NCBI RefSeq assembly: GCF_000559085.1
Contig: NZ_JALN02000001.1
Span: 5,208,001 to 5,272,000 of the forward strand
Length of the DNA stretch: 64,000 nucleotides
Direction of reading: 5' to 3'
Source: Mycolicibacterium aromaticivorans JS19b1 = JCM 16368
Lineage (GTDB): Bacteria > Actinomycetota > Actinomycetes > Mycobacteriales > Mycobacteriaceae
Positions 18,146-27,269 of this stretch are shown one piece after another. The notes under the pieces are model-generated. The model was not told the DNA's origin. It was given only the letters and a program-made list of their open reading frames with translations, and did no database searches. The number at the start of each line of letters is the position of its first letter. Within the stretch, counting starts at the first letter, position 1. The translations under genes and the position numbers were made by a program.

Positions 18146-19000
18146 ATGGAGCCGCACTTCGACGACGTGCAGCACCACTACGACCTGTCCGATGATTTCT
18201 ATCGGCTGTTCCTGGACCGGACCCAGACCTACAGCTGTGCCTACTTCGAACGCGACGACATGTCGCTGGAAGAGGCGCAGACCGCGAAGATCGATTTGTC
18301 GCTGGGCAAGCTCGGACTCCAGCCCGGCATGACATTGCTCGACATCGGCTGCGGCTGGGGCGCGACGATGATGCGGGCGCTGGAGTCCTACGACGTCAAC
18401 GTCGTCGGCCTGACCTTGAGCAAAAATCAGGCTCTCCATGTTCAGCAGCTCTTCGACGAGTCCACCAGCCCGCGGTCCAAGCGAGTTCTGCTGGAGGGCT
18501 GGGAGCAGTTCGACGAGCCAGTTGACCGCATCGTGTCCATCGGTGCCTTCGAACACTTCGGTTACGACCGCTACGACGCCTTCTTCACGATGGCCTATGA
18601 CGCGCTGCCCACTGACGGAGTGATGCTGTTGCACTCCATCGTCTTGCCGAGCGATGAAGATTTCGCGGCGCGCGGCATGCCGATCACCATGCGGCACCTG
18701 AAGTTCTTCAAATTCATCATGGACGAGATCTTCCCCGGTGGCCGCCTGCCCAAGGTGACCGATGTTCAGGAGCACGCGACCCGCGCCGGATTCATCGTCA
18801 ACCGCGTCCATCCACTGCGGTTGCACTACGCCCGGACTCTGGAGATCTGGGCCGCGGCACTGGAAAAGAACGAGGAAGAAGCGGTAGCCCTGCAATCCCG
18901 CGAGGTGTACGACCGGTATATGAAGTACCTGACCGGCTGCGCTGAGCTGTTCCGCGAGGGTTACACCGACATCTGCCAGTTCACCCTGGCCAAGGGCTGA
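18146..19000 (+). CDS. Cyclopropane mycolic acid synthase-family methyltransferase
   Basis: 284 aa from ATG 18146. It has the strict CMAS signatures: HYDLSDDFYRLFLD, TYSCAYFERDDMSLEEAQ, LLDIGCGWGATMMRA, GLTLSKNQ and GAFEHFGYDRY. The carbonate-binding Cys, His, Glu and Tyr region is intact. The family adds methylene or methyl groups to meromycolate double bonds using SAM (CmaA, MmaA, PcaA, UmaA). Similarity looks highest to the CmaA1/CmaA2-type group, but the exact product cannot be assigned. An in-frame TTG at 18119 would add nine residues and restore the KTPHMEPHF N-terminus more like CmaA1, so it is a good alternative start. Confidence 0.9.
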   Translation: MEPHFDDVQHHYDLSDDFYRLFLDRTQTYSCAYFERDDMSLEEAQTAKIDLSLGKLGLQPGMTLLDIGCGWGATMMRALESYDVNVVGLTLSKNQALHVQQLFDESTSPRSKRVLLEGWEQFDEPVDRIVSIGAFEHFGYDRYDAFFTMAYDALPTDGVMLLHSIVLPSDEDFAARGMPITMRHLKFFKFIMDEIFPGGRLPKVTDVQEHATRAGFIVNRVHPLRLHYARTLEIWAAALEKNEEEAVALQSREVYDRYMKYLTGCAELFREGYTDICQFTLAKG

Positions 19001-19185
19001 CGGTTCGGCCAGCCCCAGGCTTCACCCCTAGGGTGATAGGGCACCACCGCGACGCATCCCCCGGCGTGCGCCAGCATCACGATGTCGACTGCGACGCTAC
19101 GGGTCCGATCGGCCCACCGTCGTGGGCCGAAGGCCACACCTCGTAGGGCCATAGGTCCTTTGCTCGGTGTCACTATCGTGATGAC

Positions 19186-19755
19186 ATGCCTGCCGCGACC
19201 GCCCTTCGCTCTCGGCCCGCAGTGCTACTCATCGGCGCAGCGCTGTTGGTCAGTCTGATACTGGGTTTGAGTTTCGTTGCGCTGCACCACTTTCGGGACC
19301 TGCGTGGCGCGGCGGTCGATCCGGTGGCCCAGCCGCTGACCGACGATCAGGCCAGGGCGCAGGTACTCGGGCCTGCGCGCGAGATCTCCGGCGCCGGCAA
19401 GCTCGCGAACGTCAGCGCCAGCTATCTGCTCATGTCGTGCACGAATGCCGACGAGCCGCCGTACCAGGGTGCGATCTACCTCAACTTCGATGTGCCGGGG
19501 GTCCTGGAGACACCGAAGTACTTCGATGCCATCGCGACCGCCATGCGGACCGCCGGCTGGGCCGAGGCGATGCCGCCGAATCGACACCCCGGTGGGCGGA
19601 CCTTCACCAGGGACGGGGTGACCGTCATCTACTTCCGCAACGACGACCGCAGCACCCGCGCCACGATGCAGATCTACGGAGAATGCCGGAACACCACCGA
19701 TCACCGCAGAGATGCCACCGGGTGGGTGGACATCACCGCGTCGGTACGTCGCTGA
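19186..19755 (+). CDS. Membrane-anchored hypothetical protein
   Basis: 189 aa. One N-terminal transmembrane segment (about residues 13-33, LLIGAALLVSLILGLSFVAL), then an extracytoplasmic domain of about 150 residues with two cysteines (MSCTNAD, GECRNT) that could form a disulphide. The family is typical of actinobacteria, but I cannot name it. ATG 19186 is the only sensible start. It stands alone between the CMAS gene and the ferredoxin. Confidence 0.75.
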   Translation: MPAATALRSRPAVLLIGAALLVSLILGLSFVALHHFRDLRGAAVDPVAQPLTDDQARAQVLGPAREISGAGKLANVSASYLLMSCTNADEPPYQGAIYLNFDVPGVLETPKYFDAIATAMRTAGWAEAMPPNRHPGGRTFTRDGVTVIYFRNDDRSTRATMQIYGECRNTTDHRRDATGWVDITASVRR

Positions 19756-19874
19756 CCTGGGCGGATCCCAGTCGTCGTCCGCGGCGCCCGGGTGGCCGTG
19801 ATAGGGACTTTGGTCCCTGAATCCGAGGCCTTCAACCCGTACCTGGTACGCCGGGTCACACATAGAATCTGTTC

Positions 19875-20219
19875 ATGACCTACGTGATCAGCAGTGCGTG
19901 TGTCGACGTCAAGCACAAGGCCTGCATGCAGGAATGCCCGGTCGACTGCATTTACGAGGGTGACCGGACCATGTACATCAATCCCGTCGAATGCGTCGAA
20001 TGCGGCGCTTGCCGGATCCTGTGCGAGGTCGACGCGATCTACTTCGAATCGGACCTGCCCGTCGAGGAGAAGAAGTTCCTCGCCGACAACGCAGCCTTCT
20101 TCACCGAGGTCCTGCCGGGCCGCGACGCCCCGATCGGCAATCCCGGCGGGGCCTGCGAACTCGGCCCGGTCGGGGTGGACACCCCGCTTGTCGCCGCGCT
20201 GCCGCTACACCAGTCCTGA
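19875..20219 (+). CDS. fdxA: 7Fe ferredoxin, FdxA type
   Basis: 114 aa. Begins MTYVISSACVDVKHKACMQECPVDCIYEG, the 3Fe-4S half of FdxA/FdxC-type seven-iron ferredoxins, and continues with CVECGACRILCEVDAI, the 4Fe-4S half. The usual CP after the last cluster cysteine of the second motif is CE here. FdxA-type ferredoxins carry low-potential electrons in the cytoplasm, in some mycobacteria induced by low oxygen (family knowledge). A monocistronic unit, with 119 bp upstream. Confidence 0.88.
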   Translation: MTYVISSACVDVKHKACMQECPVDCIYEGDRTMYINPVECVECGACRILCEVDAIYFESDLPVEEKKFLADNAAFFTEVLPGRDAPIGNPGGACELGPVGVDTPLVAALPLHQS

Positions 20220-20459
20220 CCGGCGCCGCACTCCTCGTCGACGTGTTCGACTCCACCGTTATCGCATCGTCGCCGTAGCGGGACCAAAAAGCGCTCATTC
20301 GCCGGTATGGGCCGGGCGCGGGTAGGCTCCACGGAGATCGAAGACGACCACGCTGTCCCGGTTCGCTTCCGGCGCTTCCAGCGGAGTACGCCCATCAGGC
20401 CATCGGTGCCTCTGCGCGTGCCGTGGGAGGCCAGCGAAGTCTGCACCGGAGAGGAGTGC

Positions 20460-21653
20460 TTGAAGTTGGAGACCGTCCTGGGACTGTCGATGACCCCGAC
20501 CACCGTCGGCCTCGTCCTGGTCGAAGGCGACGGAGCCGAAGGCGCAACGAAGGGCCATGACGCCTTCGAGGTGCGCCGCGGCGGGTTCAGCCCCGTGACC
20601 ACCTCGGAGTTCGTCGCCGAAGCGCTGTCGCGCACACAGGCCATCGCGGGCGGTCAGCGCCTGCAGTCCATCGGTGTGACGTGGAGCGACGACGCCTCCG
20701 TCGAGGCCTCGCTGTTGCTCGACTCGCTGGCCGACTGCGGCTTCGCGAACGTGATCCCGATCCGGCTGCCCGAGGCCACCGAGGCGTTCGCGCGGGGAAT
20801 CGGACAGGTCATCGGATCCGACGTCACGGCCGTCTGCGTCGTCGAGCCGGAGGCCATCGTCGCGTTGATCGTCGATGCGCACGAGGGCACGGTGCAGACC
20901 GCGGTCAGTTACGCCCTGGAAACCGACGAGGACCTGATCGACTGGCTGTCTGAGCTCCTGGGCGCCAGCGAATGGCAGCCCGACGGCCTGGTCCTGTTGG
21001 GCTCGGGCGACGGGTTGGAGCCGATCGCGCGCAGTCTCGAGCAGATGCTCGGCATCCCGGTCTTCGCCCCCGCCGAGGCCGAATTGGCGCTGGCCCGTGG
21101 CGCGGCCCTGGCCTCAGTGAACGGCATCGGTGTGCTCGACGATCACCTCTTCGACATCCCGGTGCCGCCGCCGGCCCGCCGCCGCGAATCGGTGGCGTTG
21201 CGTGGCGCAACGGCCCTGCTGGCCGGTGGTGTGGTGGCGTTCGTGGTATCCGCGTCGGTGGCTGTCGGCCTCGAACTGCTGCCCGACCACGGGGCGCGCC
21301 CCGTGCACCGCGACGTGGTCAACACGGCGGAGACGCCCTCGCTGCGTCCGGTCACCGCGCCGGAAGCCCCCGCGCCTGAGGCGCTCGCGGGTGCCGACGA
21401 CGGGTCACCCCCGGCTCAGGCGCCGCAACCCGCCAGCGAGCCTGTCTTCGACAACGCCCCGGTGGTCGCGATGACGATGAACGTGCCCGCACCGCCGCCC
21501 GAGGCGCCGCCCGCCGCGGTGGACGCCAATCCAGAGGCACTCCCGCCGGTCGAACCCGCGGCGGCCCCGCCGGTCGTGGCCACGGTGCCACCGGTGAACC
21601 AGCCGAAGCAGACGTTGCGGCAGCGCATCTGGGAGCGCGTCCACGGGGGATAG
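20460..21653 (+). CDS. DUF7159-like mycobacterial protein with proline-rich tail
   Basis: 397 aa from the TTG at 20460, which follows a GGAGAGGAG ribosome-binding site at ideal spacing. Residues 1-235 form a globular domain beginning LETVLGLSMTPTTVGLVLVEG, which resembles an actin/HSP70-like first strand pattern. A single transmembrane helix (ATALLAGGVVAFVVSASVAVGL) lies near 240-262, and the rest is an Ala/Pro-rich extracytoplasmic or linker tail. This two-part layout occurs in mycobacterial proteins now grouped as DUF7159, whose role is not known. The non-ATG start is worth noting. Confidence 0.78.
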   Translation: MKLETVLGLSMTPTTVGLVLVEGDGAEGATKGHDAFEVRRGGFSPVTTSEFVAEALSRTQAIAGGQRLQSIGVTWSDDASVEASLLLDSLADCGFANVIPIRLPEATEAFARGIGQVIGSDVTAVCVVEPEAIVALIVDAHEGTVQTAVSYALETDEDLIDWLSELLGASEWQPDGLVLLGSGDGLEPIARSLEQMLGIPVFAPAEAELALARGAALASVNGIGVLDDHLFDIPVPPPARRRESVALRGATALLAGGVVAFVVSASVAVGLELLPDHGARPVHRDVVNTAETPSLRPVTAPEAPAPEALAGADDGSPPAQAPQPASEPVFDNAPVVAMTMNVPAPPPEAPPAAVDANPEALPPVEPAAAPPVVATVPPVNQPKQTLRQRIWERVHGG

Positions 21654-21803
21654 TCGCCCGGCTTTCGCTGACGTGTGACCATTGCTCGCGTTGTGTCGCC
21701 CACGGGGCGCAGTTACGGCATGTCACCACATGTTTGGCAGGCGCCGCCGAGCGGAACATCTACACTTTCACTTTGCTGTTCGCCCACGTGAGGACTCCGA
21801 GCC

Positions 21804-22559
21804 ATGGCCAAAGCAGTTCGACGCGCAATCGCCGTCGCAGGGATCGCGATGCTTTCACTGGCGGCTTCGGTGCAAACCAGCACAGCTGCCGTCGCGCCCT
21901 CCGTCGACGGCGCGACAGTCGCGTCCGTTCAGCCCACCAACGGGCAGGTCGTCGGAGTGGCAATGCCGATCACCGTGACGTTCACCAAGCCGATCACCGA
22001 CCGGTGGGCGGCCCAGCAGACGATCAGCGTGACCACACCGGCCTCGGTGGCCGGCCGGTTCGACTGGCTCGACGACAAGACCGTGCAGTTCGTGCCCGAC
22101 CAGTACTGGCCTGCGCATTCCGAGATCACCATGATGGCCGGCGGGATTCCGCGGACGTTCGGCACCGGGGCGGTGGTACTCGGAGTCGCCGACATCTCGG
22201 CGCATACTTTCACCGTCAGCATCGACGGCCAGGTGGCACGTCAGATGCCGGCCTCGATGGGCAAGCCCAAGCACCCGACCCCGGTGGGCAGCTTCAACGT
22301 TCTGGAGAAGCAGTCCTCGGTCGTGATGGATTCGCGCACCATCGGCATTCCGCTGAGTGACCCGGAGGGCTACAAGCTCACCGTGAACGACGCCGTCCGC
22401 GTCACCTGGGGCGGGGTGTACGTGCACTCCGCGCCGTGGTCGGTCGGTTCGCAGGGCTACGCGAATGTCAGCCACGGCTGCATCAACCTGAGCCCGGACA
22501 ACGCCTCGTGGTATTTCAACCAGGTCCACATCGGGGACCCGGTCGTCATCAACGCGTAA
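21804..22559 (+). CDS. ldtA: L,D-transpeptidase LdtA (LdtMt1 type)
   Basis: 251 aa, the same length as M. tuberculosis LdtMt1 (Rv0116c). N-terminal signal peptide/anchor, an immunoglobulin-like domain (TVASVQPTNGQVVGVAMPITV), and the YkuD catalytic domain with YVHSAPW and SHGCINLS. The nucleophile Cys is residue 226, the same number as in LdtMt1. It makes 3-3 cross-links in peptidoglycan in the periplasm and is a carbapenem target (established knowledge). It overlaps the convergent desaturase-like gene by 11 bp. Confidence 0.93.
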   Translation: MAKAVRRAIAVAGIAMLSLAASVQTSTAAVAPSVDGATVASVQPTNGQVVGVAMPITVTFTKPITDRWAAQQTISVTTPASVAGRFDWLDDKTVQFVPDQYWPAHSEITMMAGGIPRTFGTGAVVLGVADISAHTFTVSIDGQVARQMPASMGKPKHPTPVGSFNVLEKQSSVVMDSRTIGIPLSDPEGYKLTVNDAVRVTWGGVYVHSAPWSVGSQGYANVSHGCINLSPDNASWYFNQVHIGDPVVINA

Positions 22560-23235
22560 CTGCGGCAGGGCCTCCCGCGTCGATCGCATGCAGGTCCCTG
22601 GCTGTCGGCGAGGTCGGTACCGAGGTCGCATCGGGATAGGTGCGCAGCACCCGGTCGGCGGTGCCCGGTGTGGTCACCCCGAACCAGTAGTGCTCGTTCT
22701 TGAAGTGATGCAATCGGTGATCGCGCCAGATCACGCGGTAGGCAGCGGTTTTCGGCTTGTAATCGGTGTGCACCAGGTAGTGGCACCATTCGTAGAGCAG
22801 CCCGCAGGTCAGCGTCACCACAAGGAATGTCAGCCCCATCCCGGTGCGGGGGAACAGCCACAGCGCGATCACCATCGCGGAGGCCACCGCACCGATGGCC
22901 GACGGCAGCGGGATGAACACCAGGGCCACGTCGCGCGGGGCGATGTGATGCTCGCGGTGCTTGCGGGCGAGCAGCGGGTCGAGGGTGAACCGGCCGATGC
23001 GGCGTGGCCGCCAGTGCAGGACGAAGACGTGAATTGTCCACTCCAGGAAGGGGAATGCCGCAGCGATCGCCAACGGTACCAGCGCGTCGCCGAGCCGCCA
23101 GCCGCCGACCGCGACGCGGGCGATCACGGCGGCGGTCAGCGCCACGAGGAACAGCCACGGGGTGGGATGCCGCCAGAATTCGCGGCCCGCGTCGGCCAGC
23201 GTGAGACCGCGGCGACCGCTGGTCGATGCACTCAC
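22549..23235 (-). CDS. Sterol desaturase / fatty acid hydroxylase-superfamily membrane protein
   Basis: 228 aa. Four or so hydrophobic helices, with the di-iron histidine clusters of the superfamily: [10 protein letters not shown] (H-x3-HH), the HYLVH pair, and [17 protein letters not shown]. It should hydroxylate or desaturate a lipid at the membrane; carotenoid, sterol and fatty-acid members all share this pattern. The GTG at 23235 follows GGAGGAAC and overlaps the stop of the upstream FadR-type regulator (GTGA), so the two are translationally coupled and the regulator probably controls this enzyme. Confidence 0.87.
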   Translation of the reverse strand: MSASTSGRRGLTLADAGREFWRHPTPWLFLVALTAAVIARVAVGGWRLGDALVPLAIAAAFPFLEWTIHVFVLHWRPRRIGRFTLDPLLARKHREHHIAPRDVALVFIPLPSAIGAVASAMVIALWLFPRTGMGLTFLVVTLTCGLLYEWCHYLVHTDYKPKTAAYRVIWRDHRLHHFKNEHYWFGVTTPGTADRVLRTYPDATSVPTSPTARDLHAIDAGGPAAVTR

Positions 23236-23954
23236 TGTTGTTCCTCCAGTGCGGTCAGGGCCATCACCAGAGCGGCGGTGGCCGGTTCCAGCAGTTCGCG
23301 GGCGGCTGTGACCGCCTCGTCCGATTTGCCCGCACCGATGGCGCGGGCTACGGCGCGGTAGGCCTGGGTCTGCCCGACCTCGGCGGCCATCAGGGTGGCC
23401 AGCGCGGGCAGTGCCGGCTCGTAGGCAGCCCGTAATGTGTTGAACATCAACCGAAATGCGATGGAGTCGGCGCCGTCGACGATGTGATCCCAGAACGCCA
23501 GCGCATGCCGCTGTTGCTCGAGCGGGTCGTCGGCGGATTCGAGCGCGACGATCGATTGTTCGAGCAGATCGGCCAGCCCGTCCGGGTGGCGCAGGGCGGC
23601 CAGTTCGGCCACCTTGGGCCCGTTGTGCAGGCGCGCGTCGAGGATGCTGCGGGCCACCGATACGTCGAGTTGCCCACTGCGCACCAGCAATTGGGGGAGC
23701 AGGTCCAGACCGGCATGTCTGCGGAAGTCCCGGACCGTGGTCGCGTCGCCTTGCCGGACCTCGACGAGGCCCGCGGCGGCGACCCGCTTGAGCGCCTCGC
23801 GCACAGCGGGCCGTGAGACTCCGAGTACCTCGGCCAGCCGGCGCTCGCTGGGAAGCGGTTCGCCCGGTTGCATCTCGCCGCTGAGGACGTCGGCGAGGAT
23901 CTGCTCGAAGACATCCTCGGGTACGGAACGCCGGCTCACCGGCTGCAGTGCCAT
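23232..23954 (-). CDS. FadR-type GntR transcriptional regulator
   Basis: 240 aa. The N-terminal winged helix contains [37 protein letters not shown], the GntR signature, and the C-terminal half is the all-helical FCD effector domain. First gene of an operon with the fatty-acid-hydroxylase-like protein. A perfect 11-bp palindrome of FadR type lies 37 bp upstream, so autoregulation is likely. The effector is probably an acyl or organic acid ligand, inferred from the family and its partner. Confidence 0.9.
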   Translation of the reverse strand: MALQPVSRRSVPEDVFEQILADVLSGEMQPGEPLPSERRLAEVLGVSRPAVREALKRVAAAGLVEVRQGDATTVRDFRRHAGLDLLPQLLVRSGQLDVSVARSILDARLHNGPKVAELAALRHPDGLADLLEQSIVALESADDPLEQQRHALAFWDHIVDGADSIAFRLMFNTLRAAYEPALPALATLMAAEVGQTQAYRAVARAIGAGKSDEAVTAARELLEPATAALVMALTALEEQQ

Positions 23955-23990
23955 GCCGCCAGCATGCCCGGCTCCCCACCAGAGGTCAAG

Positions 23991-24001
23991 TGGTCAGACC
24001 A
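23991..24001. promoter_or_regulatory. GntR/FadR-type operator palindrome
   Basis: TGGTCAGACCA is a perfect inverted repeat (TGGTC-A-GACCA) matching the TGGTnnnACCA consensus of FadR-subfamily sites. It lies 37 bp upstream of the ATG of the GntR gene at 23954. Further half-site-like GGTC and ACCA words flank it. Binding itself is inference. Confidence 0.65.
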
Positions 24002-24009
24002 GTGGCGGG

Positions 24010-24555
24010 CTACTTGGGGTGGCGCGCCGTAAACGTCAGCTTGACCTCGTCGGCCACCTTGAGCGTCCCCATGAACAGCGAGTACGGCTTGATCCCGAAC
24101 TGGGTCTGGACCACCGGCAGCTCGGTGGACATCACCCACATCCCGTCGCGCTCCTCGACGGCCAGATCGACCGATTGTGGGTGCGTCGTGCCGTGAATCG
24201 CAACGGGGCCGTCCAGGTGATAGCCGCCCGGCTTCGCGCTGATGTTCTCGGCGTCGAAGGTGATCTGCGGAAATTTCTTGGCGTCCAGAGACTTCAGCGC
24301 GTTTGAGCGAACGACACCCTTCTCCGGTCCGGTCAGCGGTGTCACGCCGCCCTCACCCCTGACGACCTGCAACGAGTCGACGTCGACCACCAGTCGGGCC
24401 GCGACCGGGGCGTCCCCGCGCCACTGGACCTGCGCCTGCCAGGACGCAAAGGTGATGGTCAGGCGGTGCCCCATCTTGGCGGCAGGCCCCCCGACTCCGG
24501 TGAATATCTGCAGTTCACCCTCGGCGGCGGTCAGTGTCCAGGAGGTATCGGTCAC
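24010..24555 (-). CDS. YceI-like lipid-binding protein
   Basis: 181 aa resembling the YceI lipocalin-like family. Features are SWTLTAAEGELQIFTG at the N-terminus, KSLDAKKFPQITFDAENI with the conserved Phe-Pro strand, and a GTTHPQSVDLAV strand; YceI members bind isoprenoid-type lipids in a beta barrel. No signal peptide is seen, so it is probably cytoplasmic. The GTG at 24553-24555 starts the domain. Located 30 bp after the end of cyp125 on the same strand and possibly cotranscribed with it. Confidence 0.8.
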   Translation of the reverse strand: MTDTSWTLTAAEGELQIFTGVGGPAAKMGHRLTITFASWQAQVQWRGDAPVAARLVVDVDSLQVVRGEGGVTPLTGPEKGVVRSNALKSLDAKKFPQITFDAENISAKPGGYHLDGPVAIHGTTHPQSVDLAVEERDGMWVMSTELPVVQTQFGIKPYSLFMGTLKVADEVKLTFTARHPK

Positions 24556-24584
24556 GCCTCGACTGTATCGGCTTGTGCCACAAG

Positions 24585-25832
24585 CTACTTGCTTGCGCCG
24601 GCCCCGGTGTAGTCGACCTGCCAGTGCTTGATGCCGTTGAGCCAGCCGGACCGCAGCCGCTCCGGCTTCGACAGCGGAGTCAGATCCGGCATGTGGTCGG
24701 CTATCGCGTTGAACATCAGATCGATCGTCATCCTGGCGAGGTTGGCCCCGAGGCAGTAGTGCGCGCCGGTACCGCCGAAGCCGACATGCGGATTGGGGTC
24801 GCGAAGGATGTTGAACGTGAACGGATCGTCGAACACCTCTTCGTCGAAATTGGCCGAGCGGTAGGACATCACCACCCGCTGGCCCTTCTTGATCTGCACA
24901 CCCGAGAGTTCGACGTCGTCCAGAGCCGTCCGCTGGAACGACGTGACCGGGGTTGCCCACCGGACGATCTCGTCGACCGCGGTCACCGGGCGCTGGGCTT
25001 TGTAGAGCTCCCACTGGTCGGGGAAATCGGCGAAGGCTGTCATGCCGTGGGTGATCGAGTTGCGCGTCGTCTCGTTGCCCGCCACCGCCAGCAGAATCAC
25101 GAAGAAGCCGAACTCGTCGTCGGACAGCTTGTGTCCGTCGACGTCGGCCTGGACCAGTTTGGTCACCAGATCGTCGCCGGGATTCGCCGTCCGGTCGGCT
25201 GCCATCTGCATCCCGTACATGATCAGCTCACCGGCGGCGCCCTGCGGGTCGTTGCGGTGGAACTCGGGATCCGCTTCGCCGACCATCTGGTTGGACCAGT
25301 CGAAGAGCTTCTTGCGTTCGTCCTGCGGTACGCCCATGAGGTCGGCGATGGCCTGCAGTGGCAGCTCGCAGGAGACCTGTTCGACGAAGTCGCCCGAACC
25401 CTGCGCGGCAGCCGCTTTGGCGATCGCCTGGGCGCGTTCGTGCAGGTTCGCACGCAACGTCTCGACGGCCCGCGGTGTGAATGCCCGGGAGACGATCTGG
25501 CGCAGATGGGTATGCCGCGGCGCGTCCATGTTCAGCAGGATGAACTGGCCGGTGTCCTTGTGTGACACGGCGGCGTCGTCCGGATAACGCGGCAGTGCGG
25601 TGTTCTCCAGGCTTGAGAACACGTCGCTGCGCCGAGAGATCTCCTTGACGTCCTTGTGCTTGCTGACGACCCAGTAGCCGTCGTCGTCGAAACCGCCGAC
25701 GCCTCGCGGCTGTTCGTTCCACCAGATCGGTGCGACGCGGCGTAGCTCGGCGAGTTCTTCGACCGGTAACCGCTCGTTGTTCAGGTCGGGGTCGGTGAAG
25801 TCGAAGCCGGGGGGCAGGTTCGGACTGGGCAT
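24585..25832 (-). CDS. cyp125: Cytochrome P450 CYP125 (cholesterol C26/C27 hydroxylase type)
   Basis: 415 aa. Very close to CYP125A1 throughout: PSPNLPPGFDFTDP at the N-terminus, QVSCELPLQAIADLMGVPQ, LAVAGNETTRNSIT in the I-helix, RSANFDEEVF, haem loop GFGGTGAHYCLGAN with Cys360, and the C-terminal SGWLNGIKHWQVDYTG. CYP125 oxidises the cholesterol/cholestenone side chain to the C26 acid, the first step of side-chain loss (established knowledge). A GGAGG precedes the ATG at 13 bases. A perfect KstR-type operator lies 97 bp upstream. It is outside the usual igr/kstD context, so it may be a paralogue. Confidence 0.93.
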   Translation of the reverse strand: MPSPNLPPGFDFTDPDLNNERLPVEELAELRRVAPIWWNEQPRGVGGFDDDGYWVVSKHKDVKEISRRSDVFSSLENTALPRYPDDAAVSHKDTGQFILLNMDAPRHTHLRQIVSRAFTPRAVETLRANLHERAQAIAKAAAAQGSGDFVEQVSCELPLQAIADLMGVPQDERKKLFDWSNQMVGEADPEFHRNDPQGAAGELIMYGMQMAADRTANPGDDLVTKLVQADVDGHKLSDDEFGFFVILLAVAGNETTRNSITHGMTAFADFPDQWELYKAQRPVTAVDEIVRWATPVTSFQRTALDDVELSGVQIKKGQRVVMSYRSANFDEEVFDDPFTFNILRDPNPHVGFGGTGAHYCLGANLARMTIDLMFNAIADHMPDLTPLSKPERLRSGWLNGIKHWQVDYTGAGASK

Positions 25833-25928
25833 AAAAAGCGCACCTCCATACGACGTGATCTAGTGCCCGGTGATCCATGCCTACACCACGCACGGAGGCC
25901 TCGGGTGCGGGTTGAGGAAACTCGCAAC

Positions 25929-25942
25929 TAGAACGTGTTCTA
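25929..25942. promoter_or_regulatory. KstR-type operator upstream of cyp125
   Basis: TAGAACGTGTTCTA fits the KstR consensus T-n-n-AAC-n-n-GTT-n-n-A exactly and is a full 14-bp palindrome. It sits 97 bp before the cyp125 start codon and just after the end of the XRE-type regulator gene. KstR is the TetR-family repressor of mycobacterial cholesterol catabolism (established). Control of cyp125 is a direct inference. Confidence 0.85.
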
Positions 25943-25951
25943 TCACGGGCA

Positions 25952-26710
25952 TTACATCGGTCTCAGCGCCTCGGCGGTGGTCTCGTCGGCAGGCAGGAAG
26001 GCCTCGAGGCTCAGCTCCGCGGCGGTCAGGTCGAGCGCCGTTCCGAATGTCGTCACCATCGAGAGGAACGTCAGCGGCAGCCCGTCGAGGCGGTCGACCT
26101 CCAGCGGGACCGCGACGCCGCCGAGATCGGTCGACACGTCTTCGCCGCCCGGGTAGGACTCGAGCTCTGCCAGCAGGCCGGAGCGGCGTCCGGGGCCTGC
26201 CTCTCGGCGCAATCGGCTCAGCACGTGATGCCGCCACTGCGCCAGATTGCGGATGCGCGGCGCCAGGCCGTCGGGATGCAACGTGATCCGCAGGGCGTTC
26301 GGGGTTTCCAGGAGATGCCGAGCGACCCCCTCCAGCAGCACGGCGGTTCCCGAATTGATCTGCAGCACATCCCAATTGCGGTTCACCGCCAGACAGGGAT
26401 ACGGGTCGTAGGTGGCGAGCACCCGGTCGACCCCGGCCCGGACGGCCGCCATCGCAGGGTCGTCGAAGCTCCGCTCGGCATACGCCGGCGCCAGCCCGGC
26501 GGCCAGCAGCAGGTGATTCTGCTCGCGGGCCGGGACGGCCAGGGCGTCCGCCAGCCTGAGCACCATGGCGCGGCTCGGTGTGGAGCGTCCACTCTCGACG
26601 AAGCTGACGTGACGGGCCGAGACGTCGGCTTCCAGCGCCAGGTCGAGTTGACTGAGCCGGCGTTGGCGCCGCCAGTCGCGCAACAGGTCCCCGAATGCGG
26701 TGCTGCCCAT
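25952..26710 (-). CDS. XRE-family regulator with MmyB-like ligand domain
   Basis: 252 aa. N-terminal helix-turn-helix (LSQLDLALEADVSARHVSFVESGRSTPSR) followed by the MmyB-like domain (FDDPAMAAVRAGVDRVLATYDPYPCLAVNRNWDVL), a fold reported to bind fatty acids in related proteins. Such regulators often control a neighbouring oxidoreductase; the divergent neighbour here is a small membrane protein, and the downstream gene is cyp125. ATG at 26710; 87 bp separate it from the divergent gene. Confidence 0.87.
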   Translation of the reverse strand: MGSTAFGDLLRDWRRQRRLSQLDLALEADVSARHVSFVESGRSTPSRAMVLRLADALAVPAREQNHLLLAAGLAPAYAERSFDDPAMAAVRAGVDRVLATYDPYPCLAVNRNWDVLQINSGTAVLLEGVARHLLETPNALRITLHPDGLAPRIRNLAQWRHHVLSRLRREAGPGRRSGLLAELESYPGGEDVSTDLGGVAVPLEVDRLDGLPLTFLSMVTTFGTALDLTAAELSLEAFLPADETTAEALRPM

Positions 26711-26796
26711 TCCGCCAGCATCTCCCAGGCGGCGGGGCCACGCCATTACCCCGCAGGTAATTGCGCTGCCTACCTCGGCGCGGGAGCGTGGAGAGC

Positions 26797-27084
26797 ATGA
26801 CACGGCACAGTGATCCACATCCGGTTCCGCGCTGGCTCGGTTTCGTGCTGAGGTCCGATCGCACCGGCTCGGCATGGTTCGTCGGCGCCGGCTTCTTCTT
26901 CGCCCCACTGCTGACCCTGGCGTCACCATGGCCCGCGGTGACCGTCGCGATCTGGACGGTGGTCGGTCTGTTCGGGCTCTGGCTCGGACTGCTCGGCGTG
27001 GCGATGGCCACCGGTCTGGCGATGATGCTGCGCGCGAATGCCGAGATACCCGAGGACTATTGGCGCTCGATCGTCAACTATTGA
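26797..27084 (+). CDS. Small membrane protein
   Basis: 95 aa with two predicted transmembrane helices (about residues 28-47 and 50-75, including FFFAPLLTLASPW and VVGLFGLWLGLLGVAMATGLAMML). It is preceded by a divergent XRE regulator and may be its target. No known family. The last seven bases overlap the convergent ferredoxin gene. Confidence 0.72.
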   Translation: MTRHSDPHPVPRWLGFVLRSDRTGSAWFVGAGFFFAPLLTLASPWPAVTVAIWTVVGLFGLWLGLLGVAMATGLAMMLRANAEIPEDYWRSIVNY

Positions 27085-27269
27085 TCGAGGATGACGGCAT
27101 TCTCCGGACACGCCTCGGCGGCCTCGCGGGCCCTGTCTTCGAGCCCCGCGGGCACCTCGTCGACGATCGCCTCTGCATAGCCGTCGTCGGTCATCGCGAA
27201 CACGTCCGGACAGACGGTGGTGCACACGCCGTGGCCTCGGCAACGTCCGTCGTCGATGTGGGCTTTCAT
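27078..27269 (-). CDS. P450-partner ferredoxin with CxxHxxC cluster motif
   Basis: 63-aa single-cluster ferredoxin. The cluster residues are C-R-G-H-G-V-C, a cysteine three residues on, and a distal CPENAV. His replaces the second cysteine of the usual motif. Mycobacterial P450 ferredoxins of this kind hold a 3Fe-4S or His-ligated 4Fe-4S cluster (family knowledge). ATG at 27269 overlaps the P450 stop (ATGA), so ferredoxin and P450 are made together as an electron-transfer pair. Confidence 0.9.
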   Translation of the reverse strand: MKAHIDDGRCRGHGVCTTVCPDVFAMTDDGYAEAIVDEVPAGLEDRAREAAEACPENAVILDQ

